From Nicotiana tabacum (lineage: Eukaryota; Streptophyta; Magnoliopsida; Solanales; Solanaceae): a DNA stretch of 64,000 nt. Positions 23,078-34,500 of the stretch are shown piece after piece; within the stretch, counting starts at the first letter, position 1, and each line of letters starts with the position of its first letter. Made by a program: the position numbers and the translations under genes. Below the pieces are notes generated by a model. That model was not told the DNA's origin, ran no database searches, and saw only the letters and a list, made by a program, of their open reading frames with translations. The stretch covers positions 52,010,730 to 52,074,729 of the forward strand of contig NC_134103.1 in NCBI RefSeq assembly GCF_000715075.1, read 5' to 3'.

Positions 23078-25300
23078 TAAACTCTACTTTATTCGTAATA
23101 CAACGATACCTACATCCACAAAGATAGTTGGTAAGAGATTGAATATGGCTGTCGAAGAGTTGAGTTAGAAGAACTCCATTTTGCTTCATGCTTATGATGA
23201 GTAAGTGTAAGGTCTTCAGTAGATTATGGGTGTACTAAGACGTGTAAGCTTCTTGATAAGGAGCCCTAAGGCATGAATATCTATCCACCTATGGTTTAAA
23301 AAACAACAAGAGCATCAGAAGGTAGATACAAGTTTCAACAAGTAAAAGAAGCAAGGTGAAGAAGGGTACGTGGTACCCAGTTAGTGAAGATTATCAGTTT
23401 TTACAATTCAGGCAGAGAAATATAAGTATTCTGAGTTACCTTCAATAGTAACAGAGATATATATAATTGGTCACACCCATCTCAGTTATGCCTTGTGGGA
23501 GCTAACAAATATAGTTTAAGAGAAGAATGAGATATCGGGATCCAGTTAGGGTTAGAGTAACCAAAATGGTGGATGGATTGTTATCATTAGCTAACATTTC
23601 TGAAGGATAGTGCAAATGTTGTAATGGATCTCCTTGTGAGACACCCGGATGGTGAACTCTAGAATAGTATAGTTAGATATGAATACTAGAATATTCAAAA
23701 ATTTCAGAAGATAGGCAGTGAAATCCTAGAAGGGATAAATATTTAACTTAGTATGACTCCCGCCCCTAGTAAAAAAAGAGATAATGTTAGGCATCCCGAA
23801 GAGCCAGTGAGATGAAGCAAGGGCAGATAAAAGTGAAAGAACATTTTGTTGATGTTTTCAGAATAAAGTGATAGACAGAAATATTAGCCGGAGAATAAGA
23901 AGAGAGTAAATGAAGCAATTTGAGTAAGATGTGATAAATGGGTGATAACGGTAAATCAAAATATGACAGAATGACAGAGTCTATAATCAAGTAAAGGAAA
24001 TGACAAGAGGCGACAGGCCTTGAGACAAAAAAACTGTATCAGCCATAAATTCATACCCTCATTTCGAGAAATAAGTTGGTGACTCGAACATGATTACCAG
24101 AAGGCCAAGTTAGACCCTCGGAGTAATAAAAATCAATATGGTCTAGTGAACAAGATAAACTGAACATGAATTAGGGATCGAAAGATTTGATAATAGTCGA
24201 CATCGTGATAATTTCAGAGATAGCATTCCGACAATAATAGAATAGACAACAAAAGAATAATCTTTAAAGTTCATTCAGGAAGACGCTTCCCTAAAGCAAG
24301 CACTATGAGCAGAGTTAAGCTTAAATGACTAAGTGTGCCAGATACACTAAGTGTCACCCTTGTGCATAAGGAATTTAGTTATCCCTGGTACATAAGGGTT
24401 ACCGTAAGGCGAGTGAGGGTCATTGATGATGTGAAAATATGCCAAAGATGAAGAGGCAAAACATCTATAGATAGATCGTTGTAGCACTAAATCTTAGTAC
24501 TCCCCTAGGGGGGGGGGGAAGATGGTGTGATGTGGTATTAAGTCGGAGTTAATTAGTTCAGGTAACTATGGAATGGTAAAAGAAGAATGTGGTAAAAAAA
24601 AGTGAAAGGGATGAGGTTGCATTTATCCAGATCCTACATAAATGTCGCGACTCTAGAACATTATGCAAGCACAATGCCAGGGAGAGGCAGTAAGAGTTCT
24701 CGTCCAGGATGTTATTGATAAATAAGTGCGAATGGACACTTGATACATCAAGAGCTAGTCCGAGAGGCAAGTTAAGAGAAAGTACATATCCAAAGAGAGA
24801 TTACGCGGAATATAGATATGAGAATGGACCAACGCGTAGTTAGTAGTCGATTCAGGAAGAGCCTAGTTATGGCTAGACAAAAGGATACAAACAAATCAGC
24901 AGATTGTGCAAGATAAACATAGTGAAACCCAACATAGTGAATTCAGTCTCGCAGATATGACGTCATAATCCTTGAGAAATATTTAGATAGGGATTGGGGT
25001 AGTTAAAGGTACCGTATAAGTGTTATGGAAATAAAAGAAAATGCCATTGCGAAGAGCATCAAAAATGTCAGTTCAGAAGCAACCCTACGAGCACAAGAGT
25101 GCGGAGGTATGTAACTAAGGATAAATCTGGGCGAGTAAGAACATCAAAAAATAATCCTTTGGGTATATGATGTAATAAGATCGCAGCTTTACAAGAGTTA
25201 GAGGGTCTCCCCTAAGTAATACAATGAAAGACTAGCTAAGGAAATAAGGAAGAAGGCTTCAACCTAAGCATAGTGACCTAAAGAGGAATTGATCTTGTAA
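23078..25300 (+). other. Element A internal region, second part; no gene seen
   Basis: It resumes with TAAACTCTACTTTATTCG after element B and stays colinear with the reverse of element E's internal region (for example AAGGAAGAAGGCTTCAA at about 25245 against the reverse of 49975-50000). No conserved gag or pol motifs are found in any frame. A short protein-like stretch common to the family (GKRLNMAVEELS) lies at about 23130-23165 and ends at a TAG. A run of eleven G occurs near 24511. Similarity to the family ends abruptly at about 25300, at the junction with the LTR of D. Confidence 0.75.
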
Positions 25301-26003
25301 CGATCGCGTATAAGGAAACCAGATGCACAGATTCAGCAATTCCTCTAAGTCCAAAATGAATCCGAACTTGATTCGAATCATACCCGAAGCCCTCGGGACC
25401 CCGTCCAAATATACCACAAGTCTTAAAACACATTACAAAATTACTCGATGCCTCAAATCACACAAAATAACATCAATTCAAGCCTAATGAACTAATGAGC
25501 TTTCAACTTCTAAAACCAATGCCGAATCATATCAAACCAAATTCGAATGAGCTCAAATTTTGCACCCAAGTCATAAATGACACAACAGACCTGCTCCAAC
25601 TCTCGGAACTGAAATCCAAACCCTATATCAACAAAGTCAACTCTCGGTCAAACCTCCCAACCATCCAAACCTCATACTTTCCAACTTTCGCCAAAAAGCC
25701 TCAAACCAACCTACGGACCTCCAAATCAAAATGCGGATATACGCCTAAGTCTAAAATCACCATACTAAGCTATCGAAACAATCAAAACTCCATTCCGAAG
25801 TCGTCTACATATAAGTCAAACTCCAGTCAACTCTTTCAACTTAAGCTTCCAACCTTAGGACTAAGTGTCCCAATTCACTCCGAAACATCTCCAGAGCCAA
25901 ACCAACCTCCCCGGCAAGTCACATAACCACAATTGAATATAGAAAGAGTAATAAATAGGGGAACGAGTCTACAAAACACAAAACGACCGGACGGGTCGTT
26001 ACA
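25301..26003 (-). repeat. 3' LTR of element D, only its first 700 bp
   Basis: The minus strand starts TGTAACGACCCGTCCGGTCG at 26003. It parallels the 5' LTR between about 34204 and 33475, then stops at 25301 against internal sequence of element A. An antisense open frame of 143 codons (25495-25926, plus) exists, but its counterpart in the 5' LTR is broken, so it is not called as a gene. Confidence 0.85.
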
Positions 26004-27450
26004 TTCTCCCCCTCTTAAACATCCGTTCGTCCTCGAATGGGTCTAGAATCATACCTGAAGTCTCAAATAGGTGTGAATAACTGCTTCGCATCTCCCGCTC
26101 TATCTCCCAAGTAGCCTCCTCGATCAGCTGACCTCTCCATTGAACTTTCACTGATGCAATATTATTTGATCTCAACTTTCGAACCTGTCGATCCAAAATG
26201 GCCACCGGTTCCACATCATAAGTCAAATCCCCATCCAACTGAACCGTGATGAAGTCCAAAATATGTGATGGATCACCATGATACTTTTGGAGCATAGAAA
26301 CGTGAAACACTGGGTGAACACCTAATAGACTAGGTGGCAATGCAAGTCTGTAGGCCATCTCTCCAAATCTCTCAAGTGCCTTAAAAGGTCCAATATACAG
26401 AGGTCTCAACTTGCCCTTCTTCCCGAACCTCATCACATCCTTCATGGGTGAAACTTTGAGCAACACCTTCTCACCCACCATGTATGCAACATCACGAACC
26501 TTCCTATCAACATAACTCTTCTGCCTGGACTGAGCTATACGAAGCCGCTCCTGGCTCAACTTTACCTTCTCTAAGGCATCACGGACCAAATCAGTGCCCA
26601 GCAACCTAGCCTCCCCTAGTTCAAACCAACTAACTGGAGAATGACATCTCCTCCCATATAAGGCCTCATAATGAGCCATTTGAATACTCGATTGGAAGCT
26701 GTTATTGTAGGCGAACTCTGCTAACTAAAGAAACTGATCCCATGAACCTCCAAAATCCATAACATATTCACGTAACATATCCTCCAAGATCTGAATAGTG
26801 TGCTCGGACTGTCCATCCGTCAGAGGATGGAATGTTGTACTCAGCTCAACCCGCGTGCCTAGCTCTCGCTGCACTGCTCTCTAAAACTACAATGTAAAGT
26901 GCGTGCCTTGGTCAGAAATGTTAGAAATGGGCACGCCATGCAAACAGATAATCTCCCGGATGTAGATATGAGCCAACCACTCTGCATAATAAAAAGAAAC
27001 CACCGGAATGAAGTGCGTAGACTTAGTCAACCGGTCCATAATAACCCAAACATTGTCATACTTCTCCAAAGTCTGTGGGAGCCCGATAACGAAATCCATG
27101 GTGATACGCTCCCACTTCCACTCCGGTATCTCTAATTTTTGAATCAACTCTCCCGGTTTCTGATGCTCCTTTACGTGTTGACAATTCAAGCACCGAGAGA
27201 CATAGGCAACAATATCCTTCTTCATTCTCTGCCACCAATAGTGTTGTTTCAGGTCACGGTACATCTTCGTGATACCTGGGTCAATGGAATAGCACGAGCT
27301 GTGACCTCCTCAAGCATCAAATCTCTCAACCCATCAACATTTAGAACATAAATTTGGCCTTGAAGCCGCATAAAACCATCATCACCAATCACAACCTCCT
27401 TAGCACCTCCCACTGCACCATGTACTTCAATACCAACAAGTGAGGACCAT
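25999..27450 (-). pseudogene. int: Integrase and chromodomain of element D
   Basis: The zinc region retains CLNC (near 27190). The catalytic core has ITMDFVIGLP, VWVIMDRLTKSTHF and NISDQGTHFTL with both aspartates, then a stop-containing stretch (26690-26886) with the glutamate region (QSEHTIQILEDML). From 26679 a long open frame runs through AHYEALYGRRC, the GPY/F-like part (YIGPFKALERFG), HPVFHVSMLQKYH and the chromodomain ([25 protein letters not shown]). The frame crosses the polypurine tract, which it reads as KRGRM, and its TAA is supplied by the first bases of the LTR. The enzyme would insert the DNA copy; it is broken by stops between 26680 and 26890. Confidence 0.9.
26004..26016 (-). 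other. Polypurine tract of element D
   Basis: The minus strand reads AAGAGGGGGAGAA immediately before the 3' LTR, the expected plus-strand primer. It overlaps the end of the pol frame. Confidence 0.88.
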
Positions 27451-29114
27451 CAAACTAGCGAGCCTTGATACTCTCCAACAACGATGTCTGAGCCATGACG
27501 CAAGCAAGAAGATGACTAGGCTCCGAAACATCCAATCTCACAAACTGATTGGCCAAGGCCTGAACATCCATGGCTAGGGGCCTTTTTGCTACCGGTAAAT
27601 ATGCCAAACTGCCCATACTCTCCGCCTTTCTACTAAGTGCATCGACCACTAAATTGTCCTTCCCCAGGTGATATAATATAGTGATATCATAGTCTTTCAC
27701 CAACTCTAAAAATCTCCATTGCGGCAAATTAAGGTCCTTCTACTTGAACAAATGCTGGAGACTCTGATGGTCAGTATAGACCTCACAATGAACACCGTAC
27801 AAATAGTGCCTCCAAATCTTCAATGCGTGAACAATAGCTGCCAACACTAAGTCATGCACAAGGTAATTCTTCTCATGAACCTTAAACTGTTGAGACGCGT
27901 ATGCAATCACTCTACCATCCTGCATCAACCCGCGCCAAGCCTAATACGCGACACATCACAATACACGGTGTAAGATCTCGAACCTGTAGGCAACACCAAC
28001 AATGTGGCTGCAGTCAATACAGTCTTGAGTTTCTAAAAGCTCTCCCCACACTCCTCAAACCATCTAAATAGGGCACCCTTCTGGGTCAATCAAGTCTAAG
28101 GTGCAGCAATGGACGAGAAATCCTCTACAAAACAGCAATAATAACCTGCCAAACACAAGAAGCTCCGAATCTATGTAGCGGAAGAAGGTCTAGGCCAACT
28201 CCTTACTGCCTCAATCTTTTTCGGAACTACCTTGATCCCCTCACTATACACTACGTGGCCCAAGAACGCCACAGAATCAAGCCAAAACTCACATCATGGA
28301 GAATTTAGCATACAACCTCTTCTCCCTCAAAGTCTGGAGTACAACCCTCATATGGTGCTCATGATCCTCCCAGCTGCGAGAGTACAAAAAGATGTTGTTA
28401 ATGAATACTATTGCGAAAGAATCAAGATATGGCTGGAATACACTGTTCATCAAGTGCGTAAGGCTATTGGGGCATTGGTCAACCCAAAAGACATCCACAA
28501 AAACTCATAGTGACCATAGCGGGTCCTGAATGCCGTCTTCAAGATGTCTAAATCCCGAATCTTCAACTAGTGATATCCAGACCTCAAATCAATCGTAGAG
28601 AACACTCTAGCACCCTGAAGCTAATCAAATAAGTCATCAATGCGCGGTAATGGGTGCTTGTTCTTAATTTTAATTTGTTCAATTACCTATAATCAATACG
28701 CATCCACATAGTACCATCATTCTTCTTTACAAATATAACCGGTGCACCCCAAGGCGACACACTAGGCTTGATGAAATCTTTATCAAGTAACTCTTGAAGT
28801 TGTTCCTTCAGTTCCTTCAACTGTGCTGGTGCTATACGATATGGAGGAACATAGATGGGCTGAGTGCCTGGTATCAGGTCATTACCAAAATCAATGTCCC
28901 TGTCGGGTGGCATGCCCTGCAGGTCTACAGGAAATACATCTAGGAAGTCTCTCACTATCGGGACTGACTCAACGGTAGGAGTATCAGCACTAACATCCCT
29001 CACGAAGGCCAAATACGCTAGACATCCCTTATCAACCATCCGTTGAGCCTTCAAATATGAAATCACTATAGTAGGAACATAATCCAGGGAACCTCTCCTC
29101 TTAACCCTAGGCAA
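27451..29114 (-). pseudogene. pol: Reverse transcriptase and RNase H of element D, catalytic site mutated
   Basis: The N-terminal RT part is open from 29114 to 28683 (DVFPVDLQGMPPDRDIDFG, SPWGAPVIFVKKNDGT, MRIDYR) and stops where glutamine is usual. The palm (28500-28680) is traversed by further stops. In 28289-28498 the catalytic motif reads FINNIF instead of FIDDIL, so both metal-binding aspartates have become asparagine. RNase H follows ([31 protein letters not shown]), another stop, then FLELVKDYDITILYH, VVDALSRK and a linker to integrase. The enzyme could not act even if the stops were read through. Confidence 0.9.
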
Positions 29115-29450
29115 TTGCCAATGTCACGGTCTTAGCGTGACAATCCAGAATATCGTGACATGGTCACAATCAGTCCATGCCTAAAATCACGTCAAAATCA
29201 ACCATGCTAAGAAATAAAAGATCAACTCTCATCTCTAATCTCCCAATAGTCACCACACATGACCGATAAATAATGTCCATAATAATAGAATCACCCATCG
29301 GTGTAGATACATGAATAGGCATAACTAAAGAATCATGGGGCATATCCAAAAAATGAGCAAAGTATAATGACATATATGAATAAGTAGAACCGGGATCAAA
29401 TAATCTCGAAGACTCCCTATGGCATACTGAAACAATAGCCGTGATCACGG
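29115..29450 (-). pseudogene. pro: Aspartic protease of element D
   Basis: The active site RLFDPGSTYSYMS is followed by YFAHFLDMPHDSLVMPIHV, YRSCVVTIG and the conserved VDFDVILGMD, after which a stop replaces the usual WL. The length and motif order match the retropepsin of chromoviruses. The catalytic aspartate is intact. It lies between the gag knuckle and RT, as in B, J and K. Confidence 0.85.
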
Positions 29451-30930
29451 CATCAGAAGCAACTACCTCTGGCCTGGCTGGAAATGCATAGCAACAGGCC
29501 TGACCACCACCTGATTGATCTTTCCCTCTAGGGCAGCCTCGAGCTGATTGAGCCCCACCCTGAGCTGGCTATGCGGGTGGTGTAGCTACTGGTGCTTAAA
29601 TTATAGGCTGAGAACTCTGCTATGGGACCCAACTCAACATTATGGGGAAATCCCTCTTGAGGTGACTCAAGTCTTCGTACTCATAGCAACCTCTCCTGAA
29701 AGGCCGCTGACCCTGATTGCCCGAAGAACTTCATGTGGAAACATGAGCATATGGAGAACGGTAAGAACTCTATGCCGGCAATACACTAAATGATGACTGA
29801 GCTGGGCATGCACTATAAGAATTGTGGCTAATTGAAGAACCACAAGGAACATGGCGAGCTGCCTAAACGGGTCTAGTAGGATGACCTCTGCTATAATAGT
29901 GTTGACCTCCAGATGAGGCACTATTGAAACCACCTGAACTACGAGGCCTCTTGGCCTCCCGCTCCTGCCTGTGAATCAACTCTAAGCGTGTAGCAATCTC
30001 GACCACCTGGTCAAACCTAGCATCCATCGCAACCTCCCGAGCCATAATGAAGCGTAAACTATAGTTGAGGCCATTAATGAACTTCCTAATCTTCTCCCTA
30101 TCAGTGGGAACCAACCATACCGCGTGACGAGCCAATTTTGCAAACCTCATCTCATACTGAGTCACTGTCATACCCTCCTAGCATAGCTTCTCAAACTGCA
30201 TGCGCAACTCCTCTCTACGAGTTTGTGGGACAAACTTCTCTAAGAAGAGAACTGAGAACTCATGCCAGGTAAGCGGCACTGTGTCAGCTGGCCTGCTCCA
30301 CTCATAAGCCTGCCACAATCAGTAAGTTGCCCCTGTCAGCTAAAAAGTAGTAAATACAACCCCACTAGTGTCCAAAATACCCGTTATGCGAAGAATCTAC
30401 TGACACTGGTCTATAAAATTCTAAGCATCCTCCGACTCTACTCCACTGAACTCTGGAGACTTAAGCCTCCCAAACCGCTCCAATCTCTTTTGCTCCTCAT
30501 CACTCATAAAGGGACCAACCTCGGTCTGAGCAGCAGCAGCTAGTTGAACTAGAAAGACACCCGATGTCTGGTGACCGAGAGCTAGCTACTCTAGAGTATG
30601 GGCGGCAGAAGTCTGGGCACCTCCCCCAGCCTGTGAAGTGGCTGGTGTAGCTGGAACAAAAATCGCCTGAGCCAGGCTCGTGCACATAGTCAAAATCTAC
30701 GCTAAGGCTTCCTGAAGGTCAGGAATAATGATGGGCACTGCTGGTGCCTAAGCTGGTCCCACCGGTTCAACAGCATCTAGTACCTAATACGGAGCTAGAG
30801 CAACTGGTGGCTCCACAAGAGCTTCTCTAGCTGTAGTACGAGCCATACCTCGGCCTCTACCGCAACCCTGGCCTCTTGCGGCCCTAACTGGTGGCCGTCC
30901 GCCTGATTTGGTCACACGTGTCCTCACCAT
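29451..30930 (-). pseudogene. gag: gag of element D
   Basis: The start at 30930 (MVRTRVTKSGGRPP) is chosen because element J begins with the same MVRTR. An Arg/Gly-rich N-terminus (RGQGCGRGRG) is followed by a stop at 30784. The gag core is readable near 30240-30290 (DTVPLTWHEFS) and openly from 30171 to 29863 (QYEMRFAKLARHAVWLVPTD, KIRKFINGLNYSLRF), with a basic tail REREAKRPRSSGGFN. The nucleocapsid knuckle near 29680 reads CYEYEDLSHLKRDF: the second and last cysteines have changed to Tyr and Phe, so it could not bind zinc. Frames shift several times. Confidence 0.85.
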
Positions 30931-31114
30931 CTGTGAGAGAATACAAGAGTCAAGTTTCAAACTTCGGGAATAACAAACCCGCACGACAAGAATACAAGAA
31001 AGTGAAGTTTCCTAACAGTTCGACAACCTCTCAAAGATAAGTATAGATATCTTCGCATTGATCTGCAAGACTCTACAAAACTTTCTCATGACTCGTAATA
31101 CCTATGAACCTAGG

Positions 31115-31126
31115 ATTTTGATACCA
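31115..31126 (-). other. Primer binding site of element D
   Basis: The minus strand reads TGGTATCAAAAT, matching the initiator-Met complement over the first eight bases and then diverging. It lies three bases from the LTR end (minus ...GGATCGTGATA). Confidence 0.75.
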
Positions 31127-31129
31127 AAT

Positions 31130-34100
31130 TATCACGATCCAAATTCCCAATCCGTCGTGATGGAGCCTAACACACTTGCTAGGCAAGTCGGACATAATAA
31201 TAAAGAACCACAATAACAAAATTTACAGAGATAACATAAATCTGAAACCTCAATATGAAAAGATACCGCTAATACATGATAAATCCCCCAAAATTTGGTA
31301 AATACAAAGTCATGAGCTCTACAATGGAATACAAGTCTGAAAGCTAAATACCAATACTGTCTGAACTAAAAACAACAGTACATAAGCAAAGAGATGCCAA
31401 GACAACCGGCGAGAATGCAACTCTACCCCGTCTCTCAATACTCAGCTCAACAAGCAACTCTACTACTGATAACTGGTACCAACACCTGGATCTGCACAAT
31501 TAAGTGCAGAGTGCAGTATGATTACAACCGATCCAATGTACTCAATAAGTATCATAATTAATCTCGGCGAGGGAAAATAAGCAAGAATTATAAGTGATAC
31601 CTACTATAACCTACACAGTTTCATCAATTTAATAAGTACAGAACAATGATATGATCAATCTGTGCGTGTAAAATTAATAAGCATAGAAGGAACTATCTCT
31701 CTGTGCGTGTAAAATTACTCAAGTACTCTACTCAGTAAATGATGCATCATATATGGGTGATATGCAAATGAATCAGGTAAATAACTACGAAAATTGCAAG
31801 TAGAGAAGAAACACAAATCCAAACAAACACTGGCCAAATTTTCCTCAACCTTTCCATATCCGTACCAAACTACGAATTAGTTTCCTCAATATCCGCGTGT
31901 ACACCATCAAGAGAGAAACGGTGGATCCGTATCCACATGCAAGCACAACCAATTCAATGTGCTACCAGCCTGACATGGTCACAAGCTCAATATCATAATC
32001 TGCCTGGCGTGGTCACAAAAATAATAGTACAATCTGCTTGGCATGGTCGCAGACATAACAGTACAATCCGACCTGGCATGGTCACAAGCATAATAATAAA
32101 ATACGCCCGGCGTGGTAACATGCATAACAACATAATCTGCCCGGCATGGTCACATGAATAACAACACAATTCGCCCGGCATGGTCACACGCATCCAGTCC
32201 AATCATATCACGTAGGAGAAAATATACAAGAATACATATATGTGATGAATGACTAACATATCTCATGCTCGTGGACTGGTATAAATGACATGCTAAAGTG
32301 TAGGTATGTGCAAAGTGTACTATCACTGCTCAAATCAGCAATTTCATCACAAATATAGCAATTATCAAGTTCATTTTGGGAATTAGCCTCTATGTAACCT
32401 CAAACATGGCTCAGATAGTTCACAACAAGGTTACGAATATGAGAAACATTATAGCTTAAAGCTTAACGGTCAATTCTAGGCATATCATAGCCTAAGCATT
32501 ACCCCGAACATGGATAAATACCACGGTACTCGCACATGGGCTCAAACCCCACTCATAAGCGCACCCATAACACGTAGCTATCACAAATAATTCAGGCAAC
32601 TAGTGCCTCAAACAAGTTTTGGTAAGATACTTACCTCAAGTAAGCCAAATTACTCCTCTAACAAGCCCTTCCCACGTGTATCGACCTCTGGATGACCCGA
32701 ATCTAGCCAAATCAACTTAATATAATCAATAAAAGCCATAGGAATTGATTCCAAATGATAAAGCTAAGATCTTTAACCAAAATCAAAAAGCTAACCCAAA
32801 AAGTCAATATCAGGCTCGCACCTCGAAACCTGACAAAATTCACAAATTAACACCCATTCGTTTACGAGTCTAACTATACTAAAATCATCTAATTCCAACC
32901 TCAAATCGACCTTCAAATCCCCATTTTATAGTTTAGAAAAGTTTTTACCAAAATCCCCATTTCTTCACTGTAATTCACTAATTAGATGCTAAAGATAAAG
33001 ATGGAATCATGAAATTATAACAAATCCGAGTAAAAAATACTTACCCCAATCCATATCGTGAAAATCCCCTCCAAAATCGCCCAAAGCCAAGCTCTCTAAA
33101 TCAAAATGTGGTATAATAACTCTAACCCTCGAAATGGGATTTAAAACATTCTGCCCAGTCATTCCTCTTTGCGAACACGAAAGATGCCTCGCGTTCGCGA
33201 AGCAAAAATCACACCAGGTTCCAAAACCTCTTAAGCGAACGCGAAAGCTTAGTCGCGAATGCAATGGTCAACACCCTAAAGCTACGCGATCGCGGTTCAG
33301 GTCTCGCGACCGCGAAGAACAACACCTGCCACCGCTGAGCCTTACTTCCCTTCTACGCGAACGCGTCACCTAGCTCGCATTCGCGGTGAACATCCTGCTT
33401 CAAACTTCACGAACGCGTCCTTGCATTCACAAACGCGATGCACAAATATTTCCTGCCACCAAATAACTCTACGTGATCGCGACCCTCTCCTTGCGATTGC
33501 GTATAAGGAAACCAGATGCACAGATTCAACAGTTCCTCTAAGTCCAAAATGAATCCGAACTTGATCCGAATCATACCCGAGGCCTCCGAGACCCCGTCCA
33601 AATATACCAACAAGTCCTAAAACACAATACGAACATACGCGAAGCCTCAAATCACATCAAACAACACTAAAATCATGAATCGCACACCAATTCAAGCCTA
33701 ATGAACTAGTGAACTTCCAACTTCTAAAGCCAATGTCGAATCATATCAAACCAATTTTGAGTGAGGTGAAATTTTGCATACAAGTCATAAATGACACAAA
33801 CGACTTACTCCAACTCCCGGAACCGAAATCCGAGCCCGATATTGACAAACGCAACTCTCGGTCAAACCTCCGAATCTTCCAAACCTCTAACTTTCGCCAA
33901 AAAGCCTCAAACCAACCTACGGACCACCAAATCAAAATCAGGACATAGTCTTAAGTCCAAAATCACTGTGCAAAGCTATAAAAACCATCAAAACTCCATT
34001 CCATAGTTGTCTATACATAAGTCAAACTACGATCAACTCTTTCAACTTAAGCTTCCAACCTTGGGACTAAGTGTCCCAATTCACCCCGAAACATCCCCGG

Positions 34101-34204
34101 AACCAAACCAACCACCTAGGAAAGTCACACCACCATAATTGAACATGGAAAGAGCAATAAATAGGGGAAAGAGGCTATAATACACAAAACGACTGGCCGA
34201 GTCA
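31130..34204 (-). repeat. 5' LTR of element D
   Basis: Read on the minus strand from 34204 to 31130. The first bases are damaged: the final TTACA expected on the plus strand after CGACTGGCCGAGTCA is missing. It contains a tract of GCG/CGC palindromic words (33170-33500; ACGCGATCGCGG, TCGCGACCGCGAAG), a splice-donor-like GAGGTAAGTATCTT on the minus strand at 32637, and a 34 bp tandem array at 31969-32196. Plus- and minus-strand frames inside it are short and unconvincing. Confidence 0.88.
31969..32196 (-). repeat. 34 bp tandem repeat in the LTR of D
   Basis: Six full units and a partial seventh occur in direct tandem; each begins CCYGGCRTGGTCACA on the plus strand and is close to exactly 34 bp. 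The array lies about two thirds along the LTR in element orientation. Confidence 0.9.
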
Positions 34205-34500
34205 TGGAAAGAGCAATTTAGATCATTGATTCTTAGTTTTGATGTTAGTTGTGGTGTGTTGAGAATTTAGATAAGTTTGTATAGGGTATTAGGACTTGTT
34301 TGTATGATTTGACGGGGCCAGAGGGTTCATGTGTAGTTCATAATGATTTTGGAGGATTTTTGTGTCATTTGGCAATTCTGGTTCTGGTGCATCGCACCTA
34401 CGGAAATTGGGATGGTTCGAGGACATGTCACTTCTACGGATGTAGAGAGCAGGTGCGATGTCACACCTACAAGGATTGTGCGCGCGCTTGTGACGATTGG
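34205..34500 (+). repeat. LTR fragment H, first piece
   Basis: Plus-strand LTR-like sequence (GGACTTGTTTGTATGATTTG, then GCATCGCACCTACGG and GTGCGATGTCACACC). It resembles the portion of LTRs just before and within the palindromic tract. It is bounded by the damaged end of D and by the LTR end of F. Assignment to one element with the later H pieces is inferred from matching orientation and order. Confidence 0.5.

Larger units (their letters stand above)
5241..25300 (+). mobile_element. Element A: non-coding LTR retrotransposon, interrupted by element B and truncated on the right
   Basis: A starts with TGTTACACCCCG at 5241, preceded by AAAGA. Its pieces are the 5' LTR (5241-8095), internal DNA (8096-8280) and, after the 14.8 kb insertion of B, more internal DNA (23078-25300). 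Internal sequence on the two sides of B is colinear with the internal region of element E read in reverse, which proves continuity across the insertion. No gag or pol is recognisable. The internal region stops abruptly at about 25300 where a piece of element D's LTR begins, and no 3' LTR of A is present in the window. A, C and E form one family. Confidence 0.8.
25301..34204 (-). mobile_element. Element D: Ty3-gypsy chromovirus, decayed gag-pol
   Basis: Read on the minus strand: 5' LTR (34204 down to 31130), primer site, gag, protease, RT, RNase H, integrase with chromodomain, purine tract and a truncated 3' LTR (26003 down to 25301). The gag start MVRTR is shared with element J, so D and J form one family, distinct from B and K. 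No target duplication can be shown because the left end is truncated and the right end has lost its last bases. Confidence 0.9.

Noticed and set aside
25495..25926. Plus-strand open frame of 143 codons in the 3' LTR of D
   Set aside because: It is antisense to the element, rich in Ser/Lys/Pro without domains, and its counterpart in the 5' LTR (33709-34006) is frameshifted, so it behaves as LTR sequence.
31969..32196. Regular 34 bp repeats considered as a CRISPR-like array
   Set aside because: The units are directly adjacent without unique spacers, and the context is a plant LTR.
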